Below, in pieces: positions 4,715 to 5,863 of a DNA stretch of 5,863 nucleotides (positions within the stretch are counted from its first letter, which is position 1; each line of letters opens with the position of its first letter). Origin of the DNA: a bacterium (GTDB taxonomy: Bacteria; Verrucomicrobiota; Verrucomicrobiae; Opitutales; Opitutaceae); contig JAJXYI010000620.1 of assembly GCA_021780625.1 (NCBI GenBank), positions 1 to 5,863 of the forward strand, in the 5' to 3' direction. Position numbers and translations under genes: made by a program. The notes under the pieces are model-generated. The model was given only the letters and a program-made list of their open reading frames with translations. It made no database searches and was not told where the DNA came from.

Positions 4715-5863
4715 TTGGCGTTTCGCAGGCCGGCGCCTCGGGCCATTGTCAGGGGCATCAAACCAGCCCCGAAACCCCTCCTGGTGCTTGCCCTCGTCCT
4801 TGGCGCGCTTGCCGCCTCCGCACGCGGCGCAACTGCGCTCGTCGATGTCGCCAACGAGCATCAGGTGATCCGCGGCTTCGGCGGCGCAACCGCCTTCATG
4901 CCGACCCAGCCGCTGGCGGCCTCCGATCTGGACACCTTGTTTGGAAACGGCCCCGGGCAGATCGGCCTCACGCTCCTGCGCATCCGGGTCGCCTCCGACG
5001 ACGCCTGGCGCGCGGTTGAACTTGCGAACGCCCTGGGCGCGGAGCAGCGCGGCGCGCAGGTGATCGGCACGCCCTGGTCGCCGCCGGCCTCGATGAAGAC
5101 CAACGGCAGCCTGATCGGCGGTTCGCTGAAAACGACCTCCTACGCCGATTACGCCACCTATCTCAACGACTTTGCCCGGATGATGGCCGCGGCCGGGGCC
5201 CCGCTATACGCCATTTCGGTCCAAAATGAGCCGGACATCAACGTCACCTACGAGTCCTGCGATTGGACCGCCGCCCAGATGCTCGATTTCTGCCGAAACT
5301 ACGCCGGCGCGATCACGGCCACACGTGTCATCGCCCCCGAGTCGTTCCAGTTCAACCACGCCCTCTCCGATCCGATCCTCAACGACGCCATGGCCGCGGC
5401 CCACGTCGACATCATCGGCGGGCATATCTACGGCGGCGGGCTCGCCGATTATCCGCTCGCCCGCCAGAAGGGAAAGGAGGTCTGGATGACCGAGCACCTT
5501 GACCTGTCCACCGACTGGCCGGGTGCGCTCGCGACAGGCAGGGAGATCAGCGACTGCCTCGCGGTTGCCAACTTCAACGCCTATTTCTGGTGGTATCTGA
5601 AACGTTATTACGGCCCGCTCGGCGAGGATGGCGTGGTCACGAAGCGTGGCTATGTGATGGCGCAGTTCGCCAAGTTCATCCGTCCCGGCTACGTGCGCGT
5701 GGAGGCCACGGAAAACCCCGCCACCGGCGTCCACGTTTCGGCCTACGCGGGAGGCAGGCTGGTGATCGTCGCGGTCAACCAGCAGGCGTCCGCGGTCCAG
5801 CAGGATTTCTCGGTGGTCGACGGAACGGTGAATTCGCTGACCCCATGGACCACCTCCGCCAGC
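4715..5863 (+). CDS. Secreted GH30 (subfamily 8-like) glucuronoxylanase, 3' end outside window
   Basis: The frame is open from 4643 (after TGA at 4640-4642) to the right edge. With the TTG at 4715 as a provisional start, 383 residues are visible. A signal peptide is clear at about 15-36: basic IKPAPKP, hydrophobic LLVLALVLGALAA, then SARG. The (beta/alpha)8 domain opens with VIRGFGGATAF (51-61), has IGTPWSPPASMKTNG (117-131), the acid/base Glu172 in ISVQNEPD and the nucleophile Glu260 in VWMTEH, 88 residues apart as usual for GH30. KRYYGPLGEDGVVTKRGY (296-313) and FIRPGYVRVEAT closely resemble the B. subtilis XynC region as I recall it; Arg297 and Tyr299, perhaps with Ser265, match the glucuronate-binding residues of subfamily 8. 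The beta side domain begins near 326 and is cut by the window edge. Subfamily 8 enzymes cut xylan near (methyl)glucuronic acid branches. No in-frame ATG or GTG lies before the signal peptide, so the exact start is unsure. Confidence 0.88.
   Translation, partial: MAFRRPAPRAIVRGIKPAPKPLLVLALVLGALAASARGATALVDVANEHQVIRGFGGATAFMPTQPLAASDLDTLFGNGPGQIGLTLLRIRVASDDAWRAVELANALGAEQRGAQVIGTPWSPPASMKTNGSLIGGSLKTTSYADYATYLNDFARMMAAAGAPLYAISVQNEPDINVTYESCDWTAAQMLDFCRNYAGAITATRVIAPESFQFNHALSDPILNDAMAAAHVDIIGGHIYGGGLADYPLARQKGKEVWMTEHLDLSTDWPGALATGREISDCLAVANFNAYFWWYLKRYYGPLGEDGVVTKRGYVMAQFAKFIRPGYVRVEATENPATGVHVSAYAGGRLVIVAVNQQASAVQQDFSVVDGTVNSLTPWTTSAS

Noticed and set aside
4515..5019. Open frames of 117 and 126 codons overlapping the GH30 start region in other frames
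   Set aside because: Their products look like random GC-rich translation and they overlap the GH30 signal peptide and catalytic domain, which carry clear family motifs in a third frame.
1..5863. CRISPR array, tRNA or rRNA gene, phage or toxin-antitoxin module
   Set aside because: No regularly spaced direct repeats, cloverleaf, rRNA-like sequence, or matching small gene pair could be found on either strand.

Overview
The window is high-GC bacterial DNA holding part of a plant cell wall (hemicellulose) degradation locus. From left to right it contains the 3' end of a tetratricopeptide-repeat (TPR) gene (2-715, +), a large imperfect palindrome (727-896), an AraC-family regulator (916-1761, -), a 70-base divergent spacer, a secreted DUF1680 glycosidase of the GH127/GH146 beta-L-arabinofuranosidase type (1832-3760, +), a small SRPBCC/AHSA1-type protein (3844-4335, +), a 379-base non-coding stretch packed with hairpins (4336-4714), and the 5' part of a secreted GH30 xylanase that runs off the right edge (about 4715-5863, +).

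The most likely source is a verrucomicrobium, perhaps Opitutaceae-like. This is inference. It rests on the GC-rich codon use, on AraC regulators placed singly beside exported glycosidases, and on intergenic inverted repeats with arms of the ACGAAG/AACACAAAAA type, which I recall from that phylum. No rRNA, tRNA, CRISPR array, integrase or transposase is visible.

The regulator and the DUF1680 gene are divergent, so the AraC protein is a good candidate for the local sugar-responsive switch. The DUF1680 enzyme keeps the Glu, Glu-x-Cys and Cys-Cys residues of the zinc-thiolate active site and should release L-arabinofuranose from arabinose-decorated glycans. The GH30 enzyme keeps both catalytic glutamates and what looks like the glucuronate-binding loop of subfamily 8, so it should cut glucuronoxylan next to (methyl)glucuronic acid side chains. 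Together they fit decorated xylan as substrate, with backbone cutting and side-chain removal outside the cytoplasm. The SRPBCC protein and the TPR protein have no clear role in this.

I see no clearly new multi-gene system. The parts most worth a second look are two concentric palindromic elements of about 170 and 140 bases, a hairpin that would bury the ribosome-binding site and start codon of the SRPBCC gene, and the GH30 gene's lack of any in-frame ATG or GTG ahead of its signal peptide.
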